NCBI GenBank assembly: GCA_021401465.1
Contig: JADDMT010000137.1
Span: forward strand, 1 to 64,000
Source: Teratosphaeria epicoccoides
Taxonomy: Eukaryota > Ascomycota > Dothideomycetes > Mycosphaerellales > Teratosphaeriaceae
Length of the DNA stretch: 64,000 nt
Direction of reading: 5' to 3'
Shown here: one piece after another, positions 1-12,300 of the stretch
Numbering within the stretch: position 1 is the first letter of the stretch
How the letters are laid out: every line of letters starts with the position of its first letter
The notes under the pieces: model-generated
What the model was told of the DNA's origin: nothing
What the model saw: only the letters and a program-made list of their open reading frames with translations
Database searches by the model: none
Translations under genes and position numbers: made by a program

Positions 1-484
1 CGGGGTACCCCCCCCCCCCCCCCCGAATGGACGGGAGTGGTCACAGTAAGAACACACTAGGCTGGACGAAGCCGCAATGGGCGGTGATGGTCGAGGGCCA
101 GACATCGTCGATTCGATCAAAAGGTGGGGTGGGTGGCCGGAGCCTGCTGCGATGCACCTGAGTTAAAGATATGTGATGATGCATGGCACTCTGCGTGCGA
201 GTTGCAGCGATGGAGCATTCCCCACCGTTCCGTTCTACCTTGCCGAAATGCACTACTGGCGAAAGGGACTTCAGACCAGGCGAGCGATGGAAACCGGAAA
301 CGCAAGTGCGAGAAAGGGCGCAAGCAGCGCACGGATATTCTAGGTCTAGTGTCTATCCTGTCGCACCGAGATTTTGTAGGTATTCCATAGGTACGTTGCC
401 ACATGCCCATCAACGCCGCGCTCATGCAAAGATCATGCCTCGTAGCCCGGGCCTCACAAACAAGACGCCTTCATCCATGTTCCG
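1..484. other. Left edge, no gene seen
   Basis: This is the 3' flank of the minus-strand GH63-like gene. It begins with a run of 17 C residues. The open frames here are short, overlapping and of arginine/serine/proline-rich composition, so I do not support a gene. Confidence 0.6.
8..24. repeat. Poly-C homopolymer (17 nt)
   Basis: An uninterrupted run of 17 cytosines lies almost at the first base of the window. It may be a natural microsatellite or an assembly-edge artefact; its length should not be trusted from a single assembly. Confidence 0.85.
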
Positions 485-3400
485 CTACGACCCGTTCCTC
501 TCATCGGCAGCACCATCATGGGTTGCCGACAGCTCATCAACCAACTCCGCGCTCTCGTTCGACTTGATGCGCTGCAACTGGTCCTGCACGTACTTGTTGA
601 TCGCATCATCTGGATCCTCATCACCAGGCTTACCGTACCCAGGCTTGCCCACGTTCGGATCCGTCCCGTCATCCTTGTAGATGGTCCATGGTCTCGACGG
701 AGCGCCACTGGACGGCACATCATCGTCACCGTCGGCATCACCATTAGTCTTCTCGCTCCAGTCGCTTCTAGCGCCAATGGAGCGCGTGCGCGTTATGGAC
801 CTTGCCGGACCGTTGGGGCGCGATGTGTTGGTGCGACCGAGCGAAGCACGACGTTGGCGAATGAACGTGTCGTCGAAATAGTGAGACGCAGCTGCGGTAG
901 GCGTGCGAGGAGTCTGCGGAAGGCGGCAGTTGACGCCGGTATCATGGATCATCTTTGCCATCAAGCCAGTCCAACCACACTGATGCGACGCGCCAAGACC
1001 ACGACCAGTATCGCCGTCGAAGAATTCGTAGAACCAGAGGTAATCCTTCCAGTTGGGATCGAAGTCGAGCATGTCCTTGCCGTTGTGGATCGCACGACGG
1101 CCGTCGTTGCCAGCTGCCATGAGGTGTTGCAGGCGATGCTGCAGTTCTTCGGCGACGTGACCCAGATGCATGTAGTCGCCTGAGCCAGTCGGACACTCAA
1201 CCTTGAATGTATTGCCGTAGAACATATAGAAGCGGAGCAGCGACTCGATAAGTAAGAAGTTGACGGCGATCCAGACCGGGCCACGCCAGTTACTGTTGCC
1301 GCCGAAGAGGCCACTGTCGGAATCGCCAGGCACGTAGCTGACCGAGTAATTCTGCCCATTGACGTCCATGCTGACCGGGTGGTCCTTATGGAACTTTGAC
1401 AGAGATCGAATACCATGGTCGCCGAAGAACTCCTTCTCATCCAACATGTACGTGAGAATCGATCTGAGCCTGTCCTCATTGACCAGTGACAGCAGCAGCC
1501 GCTCATCCTTGCCACGACGCGTCATCGACGCCATATTCCGCTCAGCGACATCATGCTTGTTCTTGATGAACCAGTCGATGTGCCTCTTGAACGACGGGAA
1601 ACGGTTAATGACCTGTGGCTCGAGCGTCAGGGTGGCGTACAGCGGGATCAAGCCGACCAGAGACCTAATAGGCATCTGATGAGTCCAGCCGCCACCCCAA
1701 GAGATCGCGTCGTAGTAGAAGCCATCATCCTCATTCCAAAGCGATTTGGCTTCTTCACCCTTGCGATATTGCATCGCGTCGGAGATGAGTACGAAATGCT
1801 CGAAGAATTTCGATGCGATGTCTTCGTATATGCGACGGTGCTTGGCGAGCTCGAGGGCAATGTTGAGCATGCTCAGACAGTAGAAGGCCATCCAACCGGT
1901 GGCGTCGGCCTGCTCGAGGGTGCCCCCAGTCGGCAATGGGTCGGAGCGGTTGAAAAGACCAATGTTGTCCAGACCCAGGAAGCCACCTTCGAAGACGTTC
2001 TTGCCATCGAAGTCCTTGCGATTGCACCACCAGGTAAAGTTCATCAACAGTTTCTGAAACACACGCTCCAAGAAGTCCAAGTCCTCACGGCCGAACATCT
2101 TGCGCTCAATTTTGAACGTCCGGAATACCGCCCAAGCATGGACGGGCGGATTGACGTCGCCAAAGTTCCACTCGTAAGCTGGCAGCTGGCCGTTGGGGTG
2201 CATGTACCACTCGCGCGTGAACAGGTCGAGCTGCTTTTTGGCAAAATCTGGATCGATCATGGCGATTGGTATGCAGTGGAAGGCAGTATCCCACGCAGCG
2301 AAGAACGGGTATTCCCAGGAGTCAGGCATCGAGAGGATATCGTCCAGATGCATATGCTTCCATTGAGAGTTACGCACGCGCTTGCGCTCCGGCGGCGGTG
2401 GCGGCGTGGCCGGATCACCATTCGCCCACTGGTCCCAAACGAAGTTGTAGTATTTTTTGCACCAGAGCATGCCAGAGAATGCTTGGCGCTGAATGTTTCG
2501 GAGGTCGTCGGCCATGGGCATCGGGTTGATCTTGAAGTAGAACTCATCGGCGTCAGCAAGGCGCTGGTCCATGATCTCATCGAAGAGCTCCTCGTCCAGG
2601 TACTCGTCGCTGGACTTCGTGGAGATGCGAAAGCGGACAACAGCACACTCGCCAGGTGCGACGCCGTCATTCTGATTAAACTTGAACCAAGCAGCAGACT
2701 TGGTACCGGTGTGGGCCGGGTTGACAGCGCGCTTGTCGCCCTTGATCACGCGTCGATGGAAGGCATCCTTGACGTATTGAGTCTTGTTCTTGGAACCCCA
2801 GAGCGACTGGTAGTTGGTGTCATTGTCGGTGAAAAGCCACTCAGGCTCAACATCGTCCTGGCCACCGCAGCCGTTGGGCGACGGAGAGACCTGCATGTAA
2901 CGCTTGCCGATGTCTCTGTGGTCGATCTCGGTAGACAGATTGCTAGTCTGGGAGATGCTGGGCTTGTAGTCGTCGCGGCCCCAAGCCCATGTGTTGCGGA
3001 ACCAGACGTGAGGCAGGATGTGCAGCTTGGCGCGCTCCGGACCACGATTGTAAGCAGTCACGCGGAACAGCAGCTCGTCTGGATCCTCCGTCTCCTTGGC
3101 CGTCTCGATGAAGATGTCCCAATACTTGTTGTCGTTGAAGATACCAGTATCGACGAGGTTGTACTCGTGCTCTTTCCGACTCCGCCGAGCATTCTCCCGG
3201 ATAATGTCTTCGTACGGAAAGGCTCTCTGTGGGAGCTTGTAGAGGTACTTCATGTACGAGTGGGTCGGAGTGTTGTCGAGGTGGAAGTGGCACTCTTTGA
3301 TCGACTCGCCGTGATTGCCTTGCGGGTTGGACAGACCGAATAGACGTTCCTTTAGGTGACCGCTGTTGTATGTCAGCAACGTAGGAGTGTGCAAATATGT

Positions 3401-3746
3401 TGGCTCACTCTTTCTCATTCCAGAAGGCAAAGGCAATATGCATGCGGCCGTGTGTATCACAGACACCTGCGATGCCGTCCTCGCCCCATCTGTACGTTCT
3501 CGCGCGGGCCATGTCGTAGTTGAAGTCGGCCCAAGCATTGCCGTCGGCGCTGCACCAGTGATCAGCAGACAGCTCAACAATCGTGGGCGGCAATGGCACT
3601 CACGAGTAGTCCTCGCGCACCGTGGCCCATTGACGCTCGGCGGTATATGGGCCCCATTTCTTCCAGTACTTGACTCTGTCACGATCCTGCTTCAGACGTC
3701 TTTCCTCGGCGCTGGTGACATCCTTGCCGTCAGCTGCAATGACCAT
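485..3746 (-). CDS. GH63-like / MGH1-type glycoside hydrolase
   Basis: Predicted large alpha-glycosidase of the (alpha/alpha)6-barrel GH63-like superfamily, in the group often labelled simply glucosidase. The substrate is unknown. I join three exons: 3746-3604, 3549-3409 and 3362-485, with introns of 54 and 46 bp that begin GTGAG. Joining restores the conserved N-terminal run around REDYSADGNAW, YRWGEDGIAG and LKERLFGLSN, then GNHGESIKE and DNTPTHSYMKYLYK. The joined product is 1053 residues. The frame of the last exon stays open upstream through the second intron and reaches a false start at 3682. I prefer the ATG at 3746; another in-frame ATG lies at 3896. No signal peptide or membrane segment is visible, so it is probably cytosolic. 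The C-terminus (about 130 residues) is low-complexity, rich in R/S then acidic residues, and is probably disordered. Confidence 0.85.
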
Positions 3747-4864
3747 CTTGTCTGCCTCACGCGACCTCGACCGCGAGAGCTGGTGTGGCTCCGGGTGGGA
3801 CCGGTGAGCGCGAGGTGGCGGTGTGGGGCCGAGCTGTCGCTGTTGTTGATATGGTATGGAGGGGCTGTTCCAGGACTGAAAGAGTGAACAACGCAAGCAA
3901 GCTAACAGACTGTGCTGGGTTGCGGAGAGTCGTTTTGATGGAGATTGCCGAATGCTGCTCTATGCTATGGTACAAAAAGGGTTGATGGCGGGCAGAAGAG
4001 ACTGGAACAATGGTGGACGGGATGAATCGGATGCGAGGAAGAGAAAAGATCTAGCTGTAACCACAGCAGCGCCAATCTCAATGTTTACACAATCTCGTGG
4101 CCCACGGAGGAGGTGCAAGCGGCAGGGCGCCATTGCGATGTGCCTGAATATCAGTCGCGACGACGAGCATAGCATCTGCAGCCACAAACGTCATTGGCCA
4201 AGCTCGCTCTCAACGCTTCATGACTCGAGCCGCGCGTGCGGCTTATGCTCTATCGATTCCGCTGATTTCCCAGTCAGCGGTGTGCACCTGCCTCAACTAG
4301 ACATCCATCTGCACCTGCCTCGACTAGACATCCATCTGCACCTGCATCAACGATACATACATCTGCACCTTCCCCGTGGTCTTGCCGATGCACCGGAGCA
4401 ACATCGCGATTGCCATGTTGGCCTCCAACGTGAACCACCCCGTGGGCGACTCCAGTCGCGTGGGGCTAGGCCAAGGACATATCCTAGACAGTCAGTGATA
4501 CCAACACGTCCAACAGCTGCCCGCGGTAGCAGTCAATCGCGTCAACGTTGGCGATTGGAGGTCGACCAAATCAGCTGGGCCAAGTAGCCGTCAATTGTGT
4601 CAATGTGGTCAACTGTGTTCACCAGCAGTCAATCGCGTCGACAAGCAGTGTGTACTGTATCCACTCAGCGCGTGTACTACGTCTCTACAGCAGGATAGAC
4701 ACGACCATCATTGCCTGTGACACGACGAAAGCGAGACTCGCACCAGTTCTGCAAGCTATTGACAAGGCCGCAAATCAGCCAAGCAATTCTGCAAGCAGGA
4801 AACAGGTCGTCACTCCGAGGTTGAATTTTCGGCCGTCGATACGCAGATAATTACCCATACTCGC
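3747..4864. other. 1.1-kb intergenic region with short repeats
   Basis: This is the upstream region of the GH63-like gene and the 3' flank of the tetraspanin gene. It holds the 27-bp tandem repeat listed separately. Around 4530-4640 there are several degenerate copies of a GTCAATNGYGTCAA-like unit. No supported gene. Confidence 0.6.
4283..4363. repeat. 27-bp tandem repeat, three copies
   Basis: Three head-to-tail 27-bp units, each starting TGCACCTG, at 4283, 4310 and 4337, followed by a partial fourth start. The first two differ at one base; the third is more diverged. It lies in non-coding DNA. Confidence 0.9.
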
Positions 4865-5867
4865 TCACTCGTCAGCCCTCTGCTCCTCCCTCCAATTTCG
4901 ATGGTCTCTGTACGCTCCTCTCCCAGTCTCGACTTGCGATGCCAAGTTGGAGTCGGTATTGAGCCTCCTGATCTCTTGGCGCAGACTATCACTGCTGTCC
5001 ACGTTCGAGTTGTCGTCTTCCACGTCGCGGTAAGCAATAGCTGCCGGTCGTTTGGGTCGAGAACTGCCGTGTGCGCCGTTCTCGTCTGCTGGTAGGTAGA
5101 CTGCTGAGGGCAGCCAGGCCGAGGATGAAGAGGGAGCTAGCAGAATTACGCACTGTACGGCTGTCAGCCGATCGCGAGGTATCGTTGATGAGCAGTAGAT
5201 TTTAGCGCTTACCTTCCAAGCAAACACAGCGACTGGGACAATAAGCAGCATAATCGCCACCTTCCTCTCTTGACTCCGCCATGCATCAAGACAGGCGCCA
5301 TCTCTATGATACGCCACGACGCAAGCATCGGCCTTCCTCCCTTCACTTTCCGACGGGAACGGGAAGGCCATATCCTTCACGCCACTCAACCCACAGCACT
5401 GAAGAGCATCTTGAATCGCTCGAATCCCATTACCGTCTTTCGCTCTGAACATATCTTGCCACCTCTCCCTCAAAGCACAGTTCAAGCTCCCAGATGGGCT
5501 AATGTGAGTGCCCGCCAGGGTCGCCAGCACCGTCTCGTATACGGCAAAGAAGATCATGACGACCTGGAAGATCCGGGACGCCTGCAGTTGGCCCTTGGCT
5601 GCTAGACGGTCGTGGAATGAAAATACCGTCTCGAGTGCCACGCCAGCTAATGGCGGCAGGGCCACAGTGAGAGCGCAGAGGATGTCTGGGATTGGGAGAG
5701 AGTAGACATGGGCGCTACGCAGCGCAAAGGCTGCGATTATGGTGAGAGCGAGGAGATACTGCATCGTACCGTCAGCAGCATACGCATATGGGTAGGGCTT
5801 TTGACCGGGACCGTCGACGCACAAATACACTAACGACAGTGACGATCTGACGTCTTGTGAAGGCCAT
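4865..5867 (-). CDS. Fungal tetraspanin
   Basis: Four-pass plasma-membrane protein of the fungal tetraspanin family. Exons are 5867-5835, 5758-5213 and 5152-4865; joined product 288 residues. The 11-codon first exon (MAFTRRQIVTV) joins after a GTTAGT donor to YLLALTIIAAFA, giving a typical tetraspanin first membrane segment. The 60-bp second intron is a multiple of three and carries no in-frame stop, so the frame runs through it. Four hydrophobic segments are seen, two near residues 10-60, one near 80-100 and the fourth after the large loop. The loop has the family hallmark CCG (in LQCCGLSG) plus further cysteines. The cytoplasmic tail is charged (RDVEDDNSNVDSSD). Fungal tetraspanins organise membrane microdomains and some are needed for appressorium function; the role here is unknown. 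Confidence 0.85.
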
Positions 5868-6316
5868 CCTCAACCAGACCGTGTCCCGGTGGCGAGATCG
5901 AATAGGGACTTCTCCTCGTTAGCTGGTGACAACACCTGAGTCAAGGGTTGCGGTCAGAAGAGATGTTGTTCGTCGCGCCAGTGAACGTTCTGCAGATCAC
6001 AAGCACGTCAGAAGAGGTGGACGCACGCTGATTTATCTCATAGATGATAGCGCAGCGCGAAGGCAACTACCAGGTATGCAACATAGCTATACCCCGCGTG
6101 CATATACATGTGACAGGGTCCACGGAGGTCATTTGCGCGTAAACCGCGATACGCATCGGAGAGCCGAGCTGCAGCTCCGTCGCACATCAACAGGCGGAGC
6201 AACTTGTTCGAACATTTCATCAGTAGTACCTTTGTTTCGCTGCGTACCGCCTGATCGCTGTTATCGCTAAGAACGCTATCAAACGCAATGCACGCCGACC
6301 ATGTAAGCGGCACACC
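5868..6316. other. 449-bp spacer, no gene seen
   Basis: This lies between the start of the tetraspanin gene and the stop of the MUS7-type gene, both on the minus strand. It should hold the tetraspanin promoter and the MUS7 3' UTR. No open frame is convincing. Confidence 0.55.
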
Positions 6317-9300
6317 TCATATCATGACCCCATCCAACATGCTGCTCCCCGCATCCCCAGCTGCGCCTCGTCGATTTCGGCGGCGGCCATCAATGACGAT
6401 CTCAAAGCCTTCGACGAACCGTGTGACAGAAGTCAGCAATGCCTGCTGCTCTGCTTCATCAGAGCGCAAGTGTACTTCCACTTCTTTTGGGACGCCGTGC
6501 TTTTTCAGAACATACCGCCCATCGCGGGCCGACCACTCTGTCTCGAAGCTCTTCGCAAGAGCTGCTCGGGCATAATGTCTCGCCTCTGCCCATGGATCAC
6601 TCGCTGGCGCTGACACATTGTGTGGCAGGCCAGTGAACCAAGCTTCGCCATCACCAGTCAACTGCGAACGAACTTCAAGAGCGATCGCTCGCATATTGTC
6701 GAGAGCCTCGATTTGTAGGGTAGATGAGCCTCGAGAGCGCTTCAGGTGTCCGCAAAGTCGCAGCAATGATCTCCCAACATCAAAGACATGCGCCAGTATG
6801 TTCTGGACATGCGGCAATCTCAGACGTCCCACGCGATCAACGGCGAAATGCAATGGCTCCAGTAATGCGATCAGAGTCATGTGTGCAATCTCAATGACTG
6901 CTCTGACACTTGAGTCATTTCCAAGTCGCACGCTGTGCAATAGCCCGCCAGTCACAACCATGCAGGCCTCCAGTATGGGTACAGCCAGAATCCACGAAGT
7001 GGTTGTGGACAGCGCCTGAGCGACGTAAGCTGGCAGGATGGCTGTGAGCATGACGTGTCGAAGGCTAGGTCTCGTCTGGCTGCCAAGCTCAGCCCCTTCA
7101 TCCATGGCCGAGACAAGCTGTCTGACGAGATAACTATGTTGGCCATCGATTGCCGCTCGCTCGCTGATGCTCTGTATAGCAATAGCCAGCGCCTTCTGTG
7201 CTCCGAGATTTGCCAGCTTCGGCACATACGCCTTTAATCTCCCCACGACATACGTCGGGTCACTTGCGGGCAGTGGAAAGACTGATGAGTCCGTGAAGAA
7301 GTTGTCGATTTTCACAATTGAAGCCGCATGCAGGAAGGTGACCACTTGCTGCACAAAGTCGACATAGGCTCCTCTTAGATTGGCTTCAGAACCCACTCTA
7401 CGATCAGCGGTCCGCATTTCTTGATAGTTGCTTTTCATGGATTGCATCATTGCACGGACCAGGTTGCTGTACATTCGCTCTGCCTCCTGTTGTTGGGACC
7501 TCTGGTATGTTAAGCTTTCCATGTTTGTGCGCATATTTGACAAGAGGCTGACGATCAGTCCGAGTCGCCGCTGACGGAATACATGCAGGGAAATATCATA
7601 GAGGCCAGTTTTGCTGTCTCTAATGAACGGCAGATTCTCCATCATAGGATGGTCGCCAAAGGTTTCGAGCAAAGAGCTGGTCAAGCGATGCTGATACTTC
7701 AGCGTCGCTTCCCGCTCGACGAGACATACAAGCCAGGCCTCCAGAACATGTGGCATGGCATCCTGCAGGCTCCGTCCAGCTTCTTCAACAACCCGAGCCA
7801 GGAAGTAAGGTGTGTATTTGCGCTTTTGATCAGTATACCGGAGCTGATGCCACGAGTGTGCACTATACTGCTCAAGGTAGCTACCCCAAGATCTCAGCCC
7901 AGAATGCGTGCTTTCTGACGCCAGTCGCACCCAGACGTCAATCAGTTCCGTCAGCAAGTCCTCGTCGATCGCTTGATCTGCACCAAACACATTGGACATC
8001 AGTTGGGCAAGCGGCTCATGCAAAAGCTCAATAAGATGGCCCCCAGTAGGCCGGCCGACTGTTCCTGTGCCTGCGAGCTCCTCCAGGCCATCAACATCGC
8101 CGTAATCTTGGCTGCCCTCGCTACTGTACTGACCGTGTGGCGGTGCGCACAGTCTTGTCTTGACCTCGATTGCTGTCTTCACGACCTCAACAACTTCTTT
8201 GAGCGCGCTATAGAGGCGTCGTTCGCCGGCATCGAATGGAACGAATGGCTTCCAGAAGCAGGAGCTCTCGACAAGTCGTAACGCTACTGACAGGGTCCTC
8301 GCCGCCCGCAGAGCTCGTTTCAGACCGGCCAACGCATCGACAAGAGTTGCAGCAATGTGTCGCTGGTTTACGGCAATGGTAGAGTTAAGCAAGGCGTCTG
8401 TGATGCCGACAGCACCAGTCGCTTCGGCTCTCGCAAAATCTGCTTCAGCTTCGGTCTTTGCCAGACGATATTGGCTAGTCGTGGCGGTCATGATGTCCTG
8501 GAACCAATCCATGAACGGCTGTAACGACTCAGCAGGCTCATCAGTCGATGCTTGAAAGCTGGCCAGGTTCGCCCATGCCCGCACACTGATCCGACAGGCT
8601 TCTCTATGCCACGTGGAATGGTCAACAATATTACGGACAGAGTCCAGGCGTATTCTGTGGCCTGCTGGGCATGCGAAATACAGCGTGCAAAGCAGGTCGT
8701 GATGATTCCGAAGGGCATCCAAATCCGATCGTTCCACCGATTTCTCCTTCTGGTACGACCTGCTGTGATTGGGCACGAACCGCCACGCGATGGAGCCGAC
8801 TCTTCTATCGCTGTATGCCCGATCCTTCTGCATGTTCAATAAGCCCGATGCGAGCATCTTCAGGCAGATAGTGAAAGACCGATCCTCAGGTTGGACGTCC
8901 AGTGACGGTCGGTTCTCAAGGTCTGCTAGGAACAGTGGTGAGCCGTGTGTCTCCTCCTTGGTCAGCGGAGCTAACATCCGCCGGGCAAAGAAGTCGAAGA
9001 CGGTCCCAAGGATGACTTCGCATTGTCGCCAACCCCAGTAGTTGATCAAGTGATAGCATCTTGTGAACGTCGCTCGAAGATAAGCATTCACGGTTGTCCC
9101 GCTCACAACCATCGTAGCTGGATATAGCTCTAACAAGCGATCCACTAGAGCTCTGATCATGTGCCAGTCCTGCTGCGTAGACTGAAGTCTGCTGCCAGGG
9201 CGAGTCTCGCCCATTGAGTTGACTTCGAGGGCGGGCAATAGAGCAAATATGCGGTACCACTCCTGCTCCAATCTTTGCACTGTGGACAAAGTCTGAGGCT

Positions 9301-12300
9301 GAACAGCAGATGTCGACCTGATCACATTCCAAAAGGTGAGATCGATTTCGGAGCGCAAGCAATGGTTAACGAGCACAACGCCGGCTAAAGCACGCTCGTC
9401 GTCACAAACACCACATTCTCGCTTCAAGCTATGCCGCTTATTGTCGTAGAACGCGGGCAGATCTCCGAATACGAAGCGCCCCAGGCATGCAGACAGTCTC
9501 ATCGCCGCTTTGCTTTTCACGGCTCGGGACTTCTCTTGGTCGTTCGAACTCACATGATGGTGCTGTGCAAGGATGCAAGCTTGCGAAGCCAGGACCAGGA
9601 TGTATCCGAGACACATCGCATTCACCTTCAGCAGGTCGATATTAGAGGCTTCAGGACCATCTAAGGCATCCAGAAGGTCGTCTGCGAGTCGTAAAAGGTG
9701 TTGTACGCAGGGCTTTCTGTCGACCGGATCAAGAAAGACCAGGACCCTGGAGCAGTACCGAACGACAGAGCGTAACATGTGATCGATGTTCGCAGTCAAA
9801 GTAGGCAGCTGAACATCGCGAGATGTGCTCTCATCAGGGACGCGTATGAGATCAAAGGCTTTGATCACAGCACGCGGGACCTTGGCTAGCCCATCAGCTA
9901 CGTCCTCAGTCCACGCGCCCCATTCGCAGACCTCTTCATCGATGAAGACTCGCATGTGGCCTCGCACAATGATGTCCAAGTCTCGATTGCCAAGCTGCAG
10001 TGCATCATTAAGATCACCAGAGCCGACGAAAGTGCTTTGGTGAAAATGAGTCCCAAGCTCAAGAGGCTGTATATCGAAGTCGGTAGCGTATCGCGTCCCA
10101 AACGGACCAAGACCCTGCAACACGGCTGTATTGTGCCCCTTGCTGTCACCGGACCCAAGTGCATCTTCGACAAGTATTGGCTCTGGCAATGGCTCACTCG
10201 GCTGCCGATACTCTCGGCATTCGGCATTGATGCGCATCGGAGGACGCTTTCGAGGTCGATGGGTCAGCCTGGTCTGACGAGTGGGATGCTCTCGCTGCCA
10301 TGCTGCTCGATCAAGGTAAGCACCACACTGAGAAGCATTTCTGGTGCGGACCATAGGTGAAGGCATCGAAGAGCTGCTCTCCAGAAAGCGATGGAGAGGC
10401 AGGGCGTGACTCTTTGAGACATGCAATGGTCTTGTAACGCCTTCTGTCAGAATGTTCATATGCCTCTGAAAAGCCGCTGATCGATGGTCCTTGTCGAAAG
10501 CTTTCTCCAAGGCCTCCATTTGCGCTCCTCGGGTGCGCCCATCTTGCGCGAAGTCACGATACCGTGGCCGTGGCTTGTTTTTTTTTCCCTCGAGCCGTGT
10601 CACCTCAAGTCTTGGTATTTCCGTGGACCTGACGATAGGTGTTTCAAGTATACATGGAGACTCCCGGTCAGCTTGAAACGACGCAGGTTTGGCCATGCTG
10701 AGATGCGAGCGTGATATGGTCTTGCCAATGGCGCCCTCTGGTCGTAGCAATTGCCGTGATCTGGCCTGGATGTTCTGCTGGTTGGTCACATCAAGCAGTG
10801 GAGGCCGAGTACTGCCTGTGTCCTCGAAGGCTCTGCCGTGGGAAGTGGATGGCATATTTCGCTTCGGTGAGTGATGCTCGCTGACAAGCTCAAGGGTCGC
10901 GCGAGGCTTAATCGTGCCTTCTCGCCATGCAGTCAAAAGCTCACTGGCTTCTAAAGTCTCCGCCTGAGTTGCCAGACGAATGACTTTGTGTGAGGGCGAA
11001 TGCCGGCCAAGATCTGTCTGCTGACGGGCCTGGCGTTGTGCCAGACGGATAAATTGTGGCGCCGGGGATCGCGGATCTGGACTATTTGGAGCATCGAGAA
11101 TGCTGAGACGCGGTGCTGGAGGGCGACTGGAGCCTAGGGGAGGAGCATGTCTCGCCTTCAGCGGCGTTCTCGCTCGCCTGTGCCGATTCCCCACTTCACG
11201 TGCAAGTCGCAGACCTGCTCGCTCTTCAGAGAAGTCATTGCTTGCATCTCTCGACCGGCTTAATGCATCTTTAATCTTTGGCTGTTGTTTCCGGCCAGCC
11301 AGGTCGCTTCGCCGTCGTCGAGGATTGTCTACCACCATTGGATCAATCCAGTCCATTTCCATGCCTTCATCGTCGATGGCAGTGTCGCGAGCTGTGCTAC
11401 GGTGGTCGCGATGGAGACAAAATCTTCTTTGACGTACTTCTTTTGATGATCGCGCTGGAGACGGACTGTCATCATCGCCACTGTCGCCGATATCAATAAT
11501 ACTGCCGCGTGAGGACGTGCCATCGGGCCTCTTGGATATCCGCTGGGCCACGCCTTTCGCTGGACACTCAGTAGCAGCAGGGGTCGCACTCATTTGTCGC
11601 GCGCGGACCGATGAGGACGGCTTCTGCTGGGCTCGTATATCAATCCTCAACCAGGAAGCAGGAAGAACACCGCGAATCCGCTTGCGCTCTCGTTGCAACC
11701 GCCGGTCGTCAACAATATCTGGTTGTTGTTCGACCTCAATCCACGGCTCGGACTCAGACTCAGTAGTGGAGTCAACAGCAACGGCGTGAGACGGAGCTCT
11801 GCGCAGATTCGACCTCCGTGGTCCAGATGCAGGCACATCTGAGTCCGAAGCATCGGCATCTATGTGTAGCGGCCGCGTCTCGGATGAGATCTGGGGTGTT
11901 GATAGAGCTGCCGGCGTCATCCCAACCGGGAGTCTGAAGCCAGATGGTAAGACCACTGCAACTCGCTGTCTGGAGGAATCGCTCGAGGTTGGTGGTGGCG
12001 AAATTGGCACTGATGATGCGTCCTGTCGCAGAGCCGGCGATACCTGCTGAGGCTCTCGATGTCCTGTGCTCTTCAGCTGCCCGGGTCGCGGCAAATGCAA
12101 AGTCTTACGACGTTTGTGTCCGTCCTGAACACCTCGGGAGAGTGTACGGCTGAAAACACTGTCGATATCGGGCAGCTCGTCTCCGCTTCCGGCTTTGTCT
12201 TTTGTACGCCCTGGTCTGGACTGGCTAATCGAGCTGCCAGTCAGACCAGAGCCTAGCTTGGTTGGTGACGAGTCCTGATATTGGTTTTGCTCCTGGCTCC

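Noticed and set aside
1553..3343. 596-codon plus-strand frame
   Set aside because: It lies antisense to the main exon of the GH63-like gene, has no motif and no family match I can recognise; long antisense frames are common opposite biased coding sequence.
485..3682. Start of the GH63-like gene at 3682 as a single-exon gene
   Set aside because: The first about 105 residues of that frame are intron translation; splicing to two upstream exons restores conserved family sequence.
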